Below, one piece after another: positions 11,230 through 22,029 of a stretch of DNA of 64,000 bases (within the stretch, counting starts at the first letter, position 1; each line of letters starts with the position of its first letter). The DNA comes from Metallyticus violacea (lineage: Eukaryota > Arthropoda > Insecta > Mantodea > Metallyticidae). The stretch lies in assembly GCA_030762175.1 (NCBI GenBank), contig CM060840.1, positions 44,296,001 through 44,360,000 on the forward strand, read 5' to 3'. A program made the translations under genes and the position numbers. The notes under the pieces are model-generated. The model had not been told where the DNA came from. It ran no database searches and saw only the letters and a program-made list of their open reading frames with translations.

Positions 11230-13370
11230 GTAAGAGATTTATTTCTTAAGAGGCTACTCTTAATTCTATGAGTACTTTTGACCCAGGCTGCTAGTTTAAC
11301 ACCAGCTAATTGGAGTCCCTTTTCAACTCAAGATTCAATTGGTGTTAACAGCATTTTGTGAGAAAGGCTGAAAGGGGATTCATTAACTTGAAATAATTTT
11401 TGCTGTAAATTGTAAATTTTTCTCTTAAATATATACCTATATTAATGATATTTTTTATTATTTTGGTGTTCTCTTGAATCAGTGCCCTGGGCCTTAGGCC
11501 TGCCCTATGCTAGATGATATTCTACTATGAAACAAACCATAAACAAAGGCTTGAAAATACAAGGAATAAGGCTTTAGAAAATTACAAGTTTACATCTTAG
11601 TAAATAATGTGAATATAAGCATTTGAAAAACAAATTATGATATTTCCAAAATGCAAATATAAGTTTGCTATAAAAATTAAGAACTAACAAAAACAACTAC
11701 ACAAAATATATAAAAATATACTCCAACTACTATTAAACTAGGAAACAATAAAGAAAAACTGAAGAAAAGTCTTAAGAAAGGCTTTATTGGAAAGTGAGTA
11801 AATTTAATAAGGTACTGCTAGACACCTGAAAGCAAGCATACAAGCAATGTTTTGATCCATGCAAAGATGACTATAAATTAATAACACTCATACTGGATCT
11901 TTTATGGTTTTGTCACCCATTTCATGGCAGTCAGAGCAGTAACTCCCAGAAAAACAGATGTAATATCCACACAAATTATGCATGTTATTGTAATTATAAT
12001 GAAAATAAACCTGTACCCAGAGGCAGTTCTAATCTAGGACCAGGAGGGCCTGGCCCATCTCACTCCACTAGTTTTGATGAAATATTTTTAAAAAGTCCCT
12101 AATTATTCTTCAATAAATTGCTATATAATTTATTTCAGTTAATAAATTAATAATAGTTATTTGAATGAATTTTAATGAAGTGTACGTGGATTTTAACATT
12201 TTATTTATACTGTGTATATTATTTTTAACCTATAGCATATTGTGATTAAACACTACAACCAACAAAAAAAGTTTAAAAGCAACATTTTTAACTTGCATAG
12301 AACATCCAATAAATGCACACTACAGTTGGCACTTTTAGATCATTCGATACAACCAACAATGTCTTAGCATTGAAAAATGGTATATCTGACATTGTCAGTT
12401 ATTCTAACAACAATAAAAAGTATTTATTGTTTTGCATCAGTTTTCGTACAAATAATAATTAGTCTCTAATGCCATTACAGTTCTTTTATATCACATGAAT
12501 TGCAAGGCTTGAAAGCAGGATGTTGAAATAAATTCATATTTCAACGTTTTTCCCTGTGATCAGTGCAAATATGATGCTAATAGTAGCAGTGGGATTAGGA
12601 GGTTAGGATTAGGATTAAATTAAGAGATTTGACAAAGTCTAAAAATAATACTAGTGAAGTTAAAGAGCATGAAAGTGATGAATGTGAACACATTGAACCA
12701 AAATGTCTTAAACTCATCCTCCAATGAGAAAAGAAGAACATGGACATTTCAGCACTAAAGGTCACATTTGTTTGACTCACGATTCTATATATTCCTCTTT
12801 CTTTTGTTTTAGTATTATGATGTATTAGGGATTAAAGGCTAGTTGCTATGTAGACAATATTGCTGCTCAACATTACTTCTACTTCATATAAAATTATATG
12901 AGGTATTAATGTTGAATCATTGTTGTGGTTGGACTTCTGCACTACATTAACTAACTTCGGATTCCCAGTTCATAGTGTTAAATATATTAAATGTTCAATT
13001 AATGCCATATAAATATATATATATATGCGTAAATGAATAAATTTCCATAAAAATGGTTGTGTTAATGCTGCCTACTATATTTTCATAACTCTGGTTACTT
13101 TTCTTTTGAATTCTATTACTCAAATTTTCTGTTTTAATCCCCCCTCCCTAATTTAAAGCATCTAGAACCACCACTGCATGACCTTATTATACGTGTTAGA
13201 AATGTTGTCCTGCTACAACAATGTTTTATAAAATTGTCATTCACGGACACATCAGTTCATCTTTCAAAACTGAGTCAAGTCAAACTTTAAAGCAGACAAG
13301 GTCACTGTTGTTCATTAATTGCAGGTATATATTCTGATATTGGGGTAAGTTTCTGTAATTGGAAGTTATC
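11230..13370. other. AT-rich stretch without recognisable gene
   Basis: Scattered short open frames, none with a family resemblance. I see no exon or repeat I can name. Confidence 0.5.
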
Positions 13371-13379
13371 AAACGTTAA

Positions 13380-13880
13380 ATGATACAGTAAATGATCCAC
13401 ATTTAATATTATTTACAGATGAAGTACGGTTTTATTTATGTGGTCATGTTTTGATTTAAAATAGCAGATATTGGTGTACAGAAAAACTCATTTTAGACAC
13501 AAGATTTCTTTTTGAGAAAAAAATTGGTGTATGGTGCACAGTAAATGCATACAGAGTAACAGACCCTATATTTTTTTTTTTCAGAATATCATAAATACAG
13601 AAAGATTCACAAATGAATTAATCATACTATTTTTTTAATACCTGCCTGATATTGAATGCCAATCTGGGTATTTCCAGCAAGAACTAAAGCATTTGAATGA
13701 TAGTTTCCCAAAAAGATGCCAGAGATGTTTGGATGTAGTAAGACAATGTTTTGAGATCTTGATTCAATTGCATTGATATTACATCCCCCTCATATGAGTT
13801 ACTGCTCTGACTGGTGACAGCTGTCATGAAACAGAGACAAAGCCATGAAACCCAATACATAGCTATTAAAAATTCACAGA
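13380..13880 (+). pseudogene. IS630/mariner-like transposase relic
   Basis: Broken frames give DPHLILFTDEVRFYLCGHV, the first catalytic Asp region (FxDEVxFxLxG), then KIGVWCTVNAYRVTDPIFF, a close match to the family block KIGVWCAVSAxRxxGPIFF. Further decayed pieces follow. Many stops and frameshifts. Confidence 0.78.
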
Positions 13881-13984
13881 TAAATACAGATGTCAGTTCA
13901 CCAAAATATTACATTTTATCACTAAGAAGAAAATTCCTTGAAATAAAAGCATCCTTCCAGAGCAGAGTAACTTTAATTTGATTT

Positions 13985-14205
13985 GTTTTTTTCACGGACA
14001 CTCTTTAAAATCTCAGGTCAAGCATCCCATTCAATTCAGGGCATGAAATGGCCAGTAAATTTTTCTCAGAGGCCTTCCCTTCCAAAGGAAGCCATACTTA
14101 TTCGTAGGCCCAAAAAATCCATTGACTCTGGCCAGGATTAGACCCACAATCTTGGGTTTATGAGGAAAGTATGGTTACCACTAGACCACCAGGAGTTACA
14201 ACAGA
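13985..14205 (-). repeat. SINE-B copy, shortened, reverse orientation
   Basis: It begins TCACGGACACTCTTTAAAAT and runs to CCACTAGACCACCAGGA, the reverse of the tRNA-like head. The middle of the body lacks the block found in the longer copies between GAGGCCT and CCTTCC. Confidence 0.75.
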
Positions 14206-14264
14206 GTAACTTGTATAATCTGATTGACATCAGGGCATCATCATTGTCTTGTTCAGCATAGTAG

Positions 14265-14560
14265 TAGTATTTGGTTTATTTATGGATGCTCTTCAATATC
14301 TCAGGTTGTCAGCATCCCATTCAATTAGGGTATGAAATGGCCAATAAATTTTCTGAGAAGCCTCTTCTTTCGGGCATGAGGTTCTTTTATGTGCTGGAAG
14401 TCTACACCATGGCACCCATAGCTTTACTTACTTTCCAAAGGAAGTCATACTTAGGAATTTTATGCCTGAAAAAAATCCATTAACTCTGGTCAAGATTGAA
14501 CCAGCAATCTTGGGTCGAGTATATGGTTTGGCTACCACTAGACCACAAAAACCAACCTTG
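14265..14560 (-). repeat. SINE-B copy, reverse orientation
   Basis: It is full-length and lies only about 60 bases from the preceding SINE-B in the same orientation. It carries GTTTATTTATGGATGCTCTT through ACCACTAGACCAC. Confidence 0.78.
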
Positions 14561-14599
14561 TTCAGCATCTCACCATATTGGGAATATATGTGCTGCACT

Positions 14600-17580
14600 G
14601 TGATTTGAACTGGATAATGAATGAAGAGGACAAATCAGACTTTGCATCTTTTAAAGGTTCAGGAAAAGCAATCAAGAGACAGAATTATATTGGGAAGAGG
14701 GGGATTATATGAATAATATCCTTCCATTTGAAATAAATAAATATTAGGACATCATTAAATGTACATTCTATAGTACTCATTTATTAGCAGACGGATTACA
14801 CAATCTTTATTACATTTTAAACAATCATTTGTGCTACATTTAATTACATACCATTGCAAGAAGTGAACAAGTACCATTTAAAACTTCCATCACATGTTTC
14901 AATCTTTTTAATGTGTTTAAACTAAGAGAAAAAGTAAAGAGATTTAATACAAAGAAGGAAAGGTGAAAGAAGTAACCTTTGGTAAATTTAAATAGCTAAG
15001 ACAGCTATGCATGAACTATAATACAAGATGTAGAAGTAAGCAACAACATTAAAAAGGTTTCCTTGCTTAAACCATTGTTAAATAGAATAATTTCATCAAT
15101 AAATGATCCACTGTTTTAAGTAGTTTTTAACTTTTTAGCTGCAGTATATTTTTATAAATGTATTTCACATGAAAACAAATATAAACATACATCTAAACTT
15201 ATGCGTTCTCCTTTGCAATAAATCATACTTTGCCTTTCTTCAACAAAGATTTTGTATTAAGTATGACATGCTGTCCTGGCAGTCATTACTACATCATTAA
15301 GTGTAATGATGCCCAAAAGGCAGATATGATAGGAAGGCAGCCCTTTGAGATCTATAAAATTTCTGCAAAGTATGTACAATTCATGCAAAATTCTTATTTA
15401 AAAAAATCTCTCAACTTATAATCTAGATATATCTCTTGGTACCTGGTATTCATTTGAGAAGATACTTAGAAGGACAAATCAATCTTGTTTTAGCATCCTT
15501 TAATTACAAATTGCTGCTTCCTCAACTTAACTGCCTGTACACTACCATTTAAATTGGCTCATTAATTTCAAAGCTCAAATAGAATAGCTACAATTGTTTC
15601 ATTAATACATTTGATCTAGATGAAAAAATTTAATATATATGAGTTAGCTCAATTTATAAACTCCTGAGTAGTTTTCTTCGAGATTTATTTACTTATGAAG
15701 CAGAGCTTACCACCATTGGGAATGATGCAGACAGGAAAGCAAATTGGCAGCAGTAACACCCTCTGTTTGAGCAAGCATCAAACCCTTAGCTACCTGAATA
15801 GAATTAAGTGTATATATATATATCAGCTGAGAATAATGCAGAATTGATTCCATTCAAGAAGAGCTCATGTGTGATAAACCTTTACCATAACATTTATGAT
15901 TTTATCCACCATATAATAAGTTTTCTATATCAATTCTACTTCATTTGTTAATAATTTACTTAAAATCTGTACCAGTAAATAACACACAAGCCCTCCAACA
16001 CCATTCTACTACTTAGTTATTTCGTCTCAAGTTAGTACTATCACAAGAAAGGACCAACTTTTAAAATTTATTTAGCTATAGCACATGCACTCAACTTTAA
16101 AAAGTAAAGTCTTCCATAATAAAAATTCCATTCCATTTCATAATATCTGTTTGGTTTATAATTTGATTTAAGGAATTTGTAATTAACTTATAGAAAATAT
16201 AAGTACTAACAAAGTGTAACAGAATCCTTAAACATTTAAGAAATCTCAACCAAGATTTTGCAAGTTATATGCCTTAAACTTCCAGTTCAATTTTTAGGAT
16301 TGCATTTTCCCTTTGAAAAATGATATACAAAATATAAAAATGGACAATGAATAATTCTTGCATTTAACTTAAAATAACAGTTGCAACTTATAAACATGTT
16401 TTCATAACTTAGAGTTATGGCTCTTAACAACATATCTCTTCCAAAAGCCACTCCTGATGCTGTACAGTCTGATCAGCAACTACACTCACAGATAATAAAC
16501 TCAATATATAAAAAATATACATGCAACTATGTCATTTTCAAATGAGATACAGTTATGCAAAGAATAATACTAATGAATGTTCTGAAAGTTTGGATACTGT
16601 ACATCTGCACAGAAGAAAATTGGCTGAAATTTTATCTTATCCTAGTACTTATAATAAATGCCTTAGGCCCACGGTACATTTGCAAAAATTGAGTGTTGGG
16701 AATAGATAAATAATTACCAATTGTAAGGCCCAATACACCATTGTTGGATCCCAATCATATAAAGATCATTTTATTGAAGCACTAGAACTTGAAAACCTGG
16801 ACAGGGGAGTCAAACAGGTATCTATCCTGATCAGAAATGGATTACATCACTTTTGATTCGTGAAGGTTTTAGCATGCCACTAATTCTTGCTGAGGAGTAA
16901 AAAATGTATTCCTAAATATCTGCATATTAACATTCCTAGCATTGCATCTTGTAATGCAAATGTAAGAGCATAAAGGAAATTGTTTCTATTGTAGTAATGC
17001 TATTTTCTCCAAAATATTCATACCATAAATTCCTCTGCCAGAAATTGACTAACTATTTATTATAAAATATTAATACACTCATGAGTATTGTGTTTATTCA
17101 ACTCTAGGTAGATTTATTCATTTATTGCTAAAACTGAGAGTCTCTTGTGTCCTGTGAGGAAGTATACTTCACATACCATAATCAGTAGAACTAAGTGGTA
17201 ATTCAACCCTGAAAGGAATGTCTACAAACTTTTCACTTCAGAATCATAAAGGATTCCCAGAACAGCATGGACAGGGAATTAAGTTATATGCCCTTTAATC
17301 TGGGAAACTGGTGGCATTCAGAGATTCACTTTCTTTCCCAAGAATGCTGAAGTAAAAACTGTTTGCTTCACACACATTCACTCAAGCATCAGTTTGTACA
17401 CATGGCAAAAAGCATTTACACTCCATGTGATTATGTGTTCCAATTCCCTCCCTAGCAACTGCTTGCTTTGAAATATAAAAAGTTCATAATTAGTTTTAAT
17501 TTTAGCTTCTAATGTACATATGTATACAAATAAAAAGGCTCTTGGGAAGTTCTTCATTCTAATTTGAAAGGAATAGTTAT
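14600..17580. other. AT-rich stretch without recognisable gene
   Basis: Only short, unconvincing open frames. No repeat family recognised. Confidence 0.5.
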
Positions 17581-17601
17581 TGCAAGTATTAAAAGTACTA
17601 T

Positions 17602-17862
17602 GTTTACGGAATTTGGGAATCCACACAGTGAAACTTTTGTTAATCTTATTTTGATTTAAAGTAAAACACTAAAAATCATGTCGTCACATTAAAACTCTCT
17701 TTAAGTTTCACAAACACACGAGTGTCGTTTTGGTTGACAATGTGAGGAATGTATCTCACGAAACATGTACCAAAATTACTTTTATAAGTGTGTTTGTGAA
17801 ACTTAAAGAGAGTTTTAATGTGACGACATGATTTTTAGTGTTTTACTTTAAATCAAAATAAG
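17602..17862 (+). mobile_element. PLE family Y hairpin element with 80-bp arms and target duplication
   Basis: 17640-17719 and 17788-17867 are perfect inverted copies over 80 bases, starting TTAATCTTATTTTGATTT. The unpaired left extension GTTTACGGAATTTGGG (17602 on) is also found, inverted, at the end of the second copy (20074). The unit is flanked by ATTAAAAGTACTAT at 17588-17601 and 17863-17876, a 14-base direct repeat that overlaps the arm end by a few bases and looks like a target-site duplication. The 68-base loop holds a hammerhead-like motif. There is no protein. It is assigned to Penelope-like elements through the ribozyme form and inverted-tail layout, not through a coding match. Confidence 0.75.
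17728..17775 (+). ncRNA. Hammerhead-ribozyme-like motif in hairpin loop
   Basis: In order: stem I strand TTTTGG (17728-17733); TTGACAA (17734-17740) in place of CUGANGA, with two transitions, one at a would-be CpG; one extra T; stem II GTGAG/CTCAC with an eight-base loop; GAAAC (17760-17764); AT; GTA (17767-17769), a minimal stem III with cleavage-type GUH; stem I strand CCAAAA (17770-17775). All three helices of the permuted form typical of Penelope-like elements can be drawn. The core changes suggest it is inactive. Confidence 0.55.
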
Positions 17863-19429
17863 ATTAAAAGTACTATTTGCAAGTAGGAATGTTTGTGAAA
17901 GGAGGCTGCCATGCTGAGTTAGCAATCCTACAAACAAGATAAATATTAAATTTTGTGTCATACTCTTATTTTATAATTGCCATTCATTGTTTTATTTTCT
18001 GCATTTTTAACTAAATATAATTAGCTTCAACTGTCATTTGTTTGAACAATTGAAAGCGTACTTTTTACACCACTTTTAAAAGTAGACCTTTAAATTTTTA
18101 GCTATTTTATAAATAATCAAAAGTAATTTATTTTTTGCACATTTTAAAAGTAAAACTCATTCCCTAAACTATTACATTTTTAACAAAGTTATCACTTGTT
18201 AAAAGATATACTTTTAGCAATAGCTGCCTAAAAACATACACAAACTTTTCAATTACATTAAAGACAGATTGAATTGGTATGTGTTCAGTAAATCTTAAGG
18301 CATATACTAGGAATATAAAAGTATGAAATAGATAACTGAATGTATTAGATAAGTCTGAAATAATCACAAAACATTTTTAGATGCAAACTCTATACTACTA
18401 TATTCTGCAACAGTTTTCCAGCTCTCTTCTTCTTAGTGTACTATATACCCTTAAACTACTTCCAGTTTAGACTGTGGCACACATTGAAATTGAAGGCTGC
18501 TTAGTTTTGCATATGTGTAGCAGTGTAGCTTGTATGCTTCTTTAAAATATTGATTGTAACTTAAAATATTACGTGCTCAGGCTTATTTAGTGTCACAGAA
18601 GTTTTATAAGGAAATTTTTCTGCCCTCTCTAGTATTGCTCATGAGTACAAAAGCTTCAAAAATGAAAGGCAATCATCATTAAAAGATGCTACAATCACAG
18701 CTCATACAAAACTAAATGTTAACAGTGTTACTGCAGTTATGAAGGAAGACTGAAATAGTATATTTAGAAAGTTATCAGAGATCTTGAATATTTTTTATCC
18801 CTTTATATTAGCAACAGTAAAACTGACATTTGTTATTGCACACTGGGTTTTAAGACTGCTTGCAAGTGTTCACACAAGTTTTGTGTGAAGCTCAAAAGAA
18901 TATTAGAGAAAATCAGAGGCATATTTCAAAGTTAGTTTTACATGAGTTTCAGTTTCTCATTTTGACCTCAAAGTTCTGAGAGGAAATCTCCATCATTACC
19001 AATACCAATGAAAACCTAGTAATTTGCTCCATCTACAGGTTTTGGCATTCAAGAAATGTCTTATTAGTCTTATCACCATACATAACTGTAACAGGAGTGT
19101 ACTGATAGCTATGAAAGATGTCAGACAAGAATAACATCTTGATGTAAAATTGAGAAATTTGCACTAAACAAGTTCGAAGATTCCATATTGCTCTCCAAGA
19201 GCTCAGATTTAACATTGAAAACTTTTTCTTTCCTCATATTTGAAAAAGTCTTTAGAAGAAATGGTAACTACTGCACAGATGAGTCTGAAGGACCTAATGA
19301 GAGTTACAATTTAATATTCAGAATTTGAAGAAACTATGAGAGATATGCTTAAAAAAAAAAGTTATTAGAATATTAACAAACTCTAAGTAAACTGAACATT
19401 CTAAGCCATTATTTGTAGATCTAGAAATT

Positions 19430-19870
19430 TTTACAGTTATTAATTTATATACTTATGGTGTTTTGGTACATATTAAAGAGAATTTGCAAATTTGTAATGT
19501 AAGGCGTGAAATACACACATATAACACATGTAACAGGAACAGAGTAGATATGCCATATCATAGGTTGCAGAAGGTGTCTGGATATTTTAAAATAACAGGA
19601 ACAAAACTTTTCAATTCACTTCCTTTAGGAATAAGCACTGTAAATATTCAGCTGTTCAAAGAGAGAGTATATAAATGGTTAATTAAACATCCTTTCTACA
19701 GCATACAAGAATTTGAAGTAGAAAATAAGAATAATATGAAATAAAAAAAGTTACAATGTATATAATGTAAATAAGCTGTTGCTCTTCATCCATAGACTTT
19801 AATCCTTTTTCTCCTTTTTTCTTTTGACAAAGCCTATTGTAATTACCAAATGGTGAATAAACTATTATTA
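19430..19870 (+). mobile_element. Non-LTR retrotransposon 3' end (5'-truncated)
   Basis: An open frame at 19463-19744 reads HTYNTCNRNRVDMPYHRL, then GTKLFNSLPLGI, LFKERVYKWL and HPFYSIQEF. This is the characteristic end of the reverse-transcriptase ORF in a widespread insect LINE group (HxYNTRxxxxL, KLFNxLPxxI, FYSIxEF). A short 3' UTR and a TTATTATTAT tail follow. The frame is nearly intact, so the insertion is younger than most here. The product stops at 19744. Confidence 0.8.
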
Positions 19871-19874
19871 TTAT

Positions 19875-20074
19875 CTTATTTTGATTTAAAGTAAAACACT
19901 AAAAATCATGTCGTCACATTAAAACTCTCTTTAAGTTTCACAAACATACTTATAAAAGTAACTTGTGAAACTTAAAGAGAGTTTTAATGTGACGACATGA
20001 TTTTTAGTGTTTTACTTTAAATCAAAATAAGATTAACAAAAGTTTCACTGTGTGGATTCCGAAATTCCGTAAAC
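19875..20074 (-). mobile_element. PLE family Y hairpin element, second copy with shortened loop
   Basis: Arms 19873-19943 and 19963-20033 are perfect inverted repeats of 71 bases and match the arms at 17640-17867. The outer extension ending GAAATTCCGTAAAC (to 20074) is the reverse of the left end of the first copy. The loop is only 19 bases (19944-19962), so the hammerhead core is gone. It sits within ATT repeats, which hide any target duplication. Confidence 0.75.
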
Positions 20075-20075
20075 A

Positions 20076-20136
<61 letters not shown>
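20076..20136 (+). repeat. (ATT)n microsatellite
   Basis: About 20 uninterrupted ATT units directly after the hairpin element. Confidence 0.95.
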
Positions 20137-20137
<1 letters not shown>

Positions 20138-20139
20138 CT

Positions 20140-21580
20140 GTTGGCAATGCTGGAAAGAGTATCTTGATTAGCAACAATAGTGGAAGTTAATGCATAACAT
20201 TCATTATTGCAGCAGCAAAATGTTACTTGATCGTGTATTCACGTCTAATGTTCTAAGATAGAGGTAACTTGAGGGCATTTTCATGGAATGATTTTTCTTT
20301 GTAATTTTATACCAATAAGAGAGATTGCAATTTTTATGATAAAATCACTCAAATTTCACTTATTTTGTATCACTTACTTGGATATGTTTCCAATGATCAC
20401 TACTTTGAGAAATATAAAAAAATGAACATGAAAGAAAGATATCGCATAAAAAAATTATGCTTTAATAGTGAGCAATTTCTTATAGAATATAATTGATGGA
20501 ATGTGGCTGTGCTTTTATATGATTGTTCTGGAGCTGCATTGACACAATAGATGAGTTACAGATAAGACAATGCATTTTAGTGTTGCTTCAGTAATAGATA
20601 AGATTTATCATTTATTTAGTTGTTTTACACAAGTTTTATATTCTATCCATTATGACAGCTTGTTGATTATATTCAATGCAATGAAATTTATTGTATTTAT
20701 TAATTATTATTTAAATATTTTGTTCACCCCCATTCACAAGATTTCTTCTGCTAATTATTGCCTGATGCTATGTTTTTCTATTTAAAGTTGTATCTGTTTG
20801 CACTAAACACATACATTGCAAAAAACACAGCTATTGCTAAGAGTGAAGTGATGATTAAAACTTATACAAAATAAATAGTGAATAACAGAAAAATTAATGC
20901 TGTACACTTTAATTTCAGGTCACTGATTGTGTTCCATAAGATCATCTGAATTTTAAGTTCCCCAGTTCACATAGTTTCACTATGCAATTAAAAAGCATGG
21001 AAAATTGAGCTTACTATTCCTTTGATATGCCAGGAGCTTTGGAACATTGGGGACTCTAACTCTCCAAAACACCATCCTTATGATGAGAGCACTTTTTTTT
21101 TTATTTTATTTATTATTTTTTTTAAAAAATTTTTTTAAGCTTAACTGATGGTAACATTTCCAAAATCAGCTACTTCTTTCTTATGTATTTTAAAGGTGCA
21201 CATAAGAAAAATTTGGAAAGAAACAGAAGAAGAAAAGCCTCAGTTTTTAGGTCTATAATTCTGAAATCATGAATGCTATAAACATGAATTTTAGCACAAA
21301 ATCTAGATAAAAGTTTCTAGATTTAGAATATATAGCGAAGTTGGTCTTATTTAAATCCCAGTACAATATTTTATTATTTGTTTTCATTTTCATAGTTATA
21401 TATTTGTTAGGTCTTTAAACAACAGTATTTTAAAGATTGTGGTTCTACATACTCCGACAAATAGAGCAAAATTGATAGGGAGAACATTTAAACTGAAAAA
21501 GAACATTTAACAAAAACTTTACAGCAAAATAGATACTCCACAGATAATGTTCTAAAGGCACGCTATAGACAAGAAAATGC
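20140..21580. other. AT-rich stretch without recognisable gene
   Basis: No coding or repeat signal that I can name. Confidence 0.5.
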
Positions 21581-21589
21581 ACATTTTTG

Positions 21590-22020
21590 CAAAGAGACAC
21601 AGACAGAAGAGAAAAAGAAAAAACATGCCTTTCTACCTTTTGTACAAGGAATCAGAAAAAAAAAAATCAGAAGGATTCTCTGAAAGTATAAAATTAAAAC
21701 GGTTTATAGCCCATATCAAAAAATGAAGCAAATTATAAAACTCATAAAGGATAAACTCCCACTGCATTCAGCAGAAGTTTACCATATCCCATGCAGCTGT
21801 GGGATGTGTTTTATCAGCAAAACAGGATGTCTTATAGTTACAAGATAAAACGCATAAGGGAGACAAAAAACTCAAGACATCAAAATATTAGCTGTAGTCA
21901 GCCACGTAACTGAAACTCATCATGATACTGATTTCGACAAAGTATTCTAGTGACATCCAATAACTACTATGAAAGGAAGATCCTTGAAGAAATAGAAATT
22001 GGAAAACATTAAAATTACTT
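21590..22020 (+). mobile_element. Penelope-like element relic with GIY-YIG remnant (family Z)
   Basis: Plus-strand frames give HAFLPFVQGIRKKIRRIL, then KLIKDKLPLHSAEVYHIPCS, CGMCFISKTGC, later VSHVTETHHDTDFD and YYERKILEEIEIGKH. These follow the end of a Penelope RT and its GIY-YIG domain (xVYxIPCxCGxxYIGxTGR, H...TGHxIxFD, YYxRKxxEAxEI). Several stops; the active site is changed (FISKTGC). Confidence 0.75.
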
Positions 22021-22029
22021 TAGCCTGGC

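Noticed and set aside
17640..17867. microRNA precursor
   Set aside because: Arms are 80 bases and perfectly paired, far longer than a typical precursor, and a second copy exists nearby. It is better explained as an inverted element tail.
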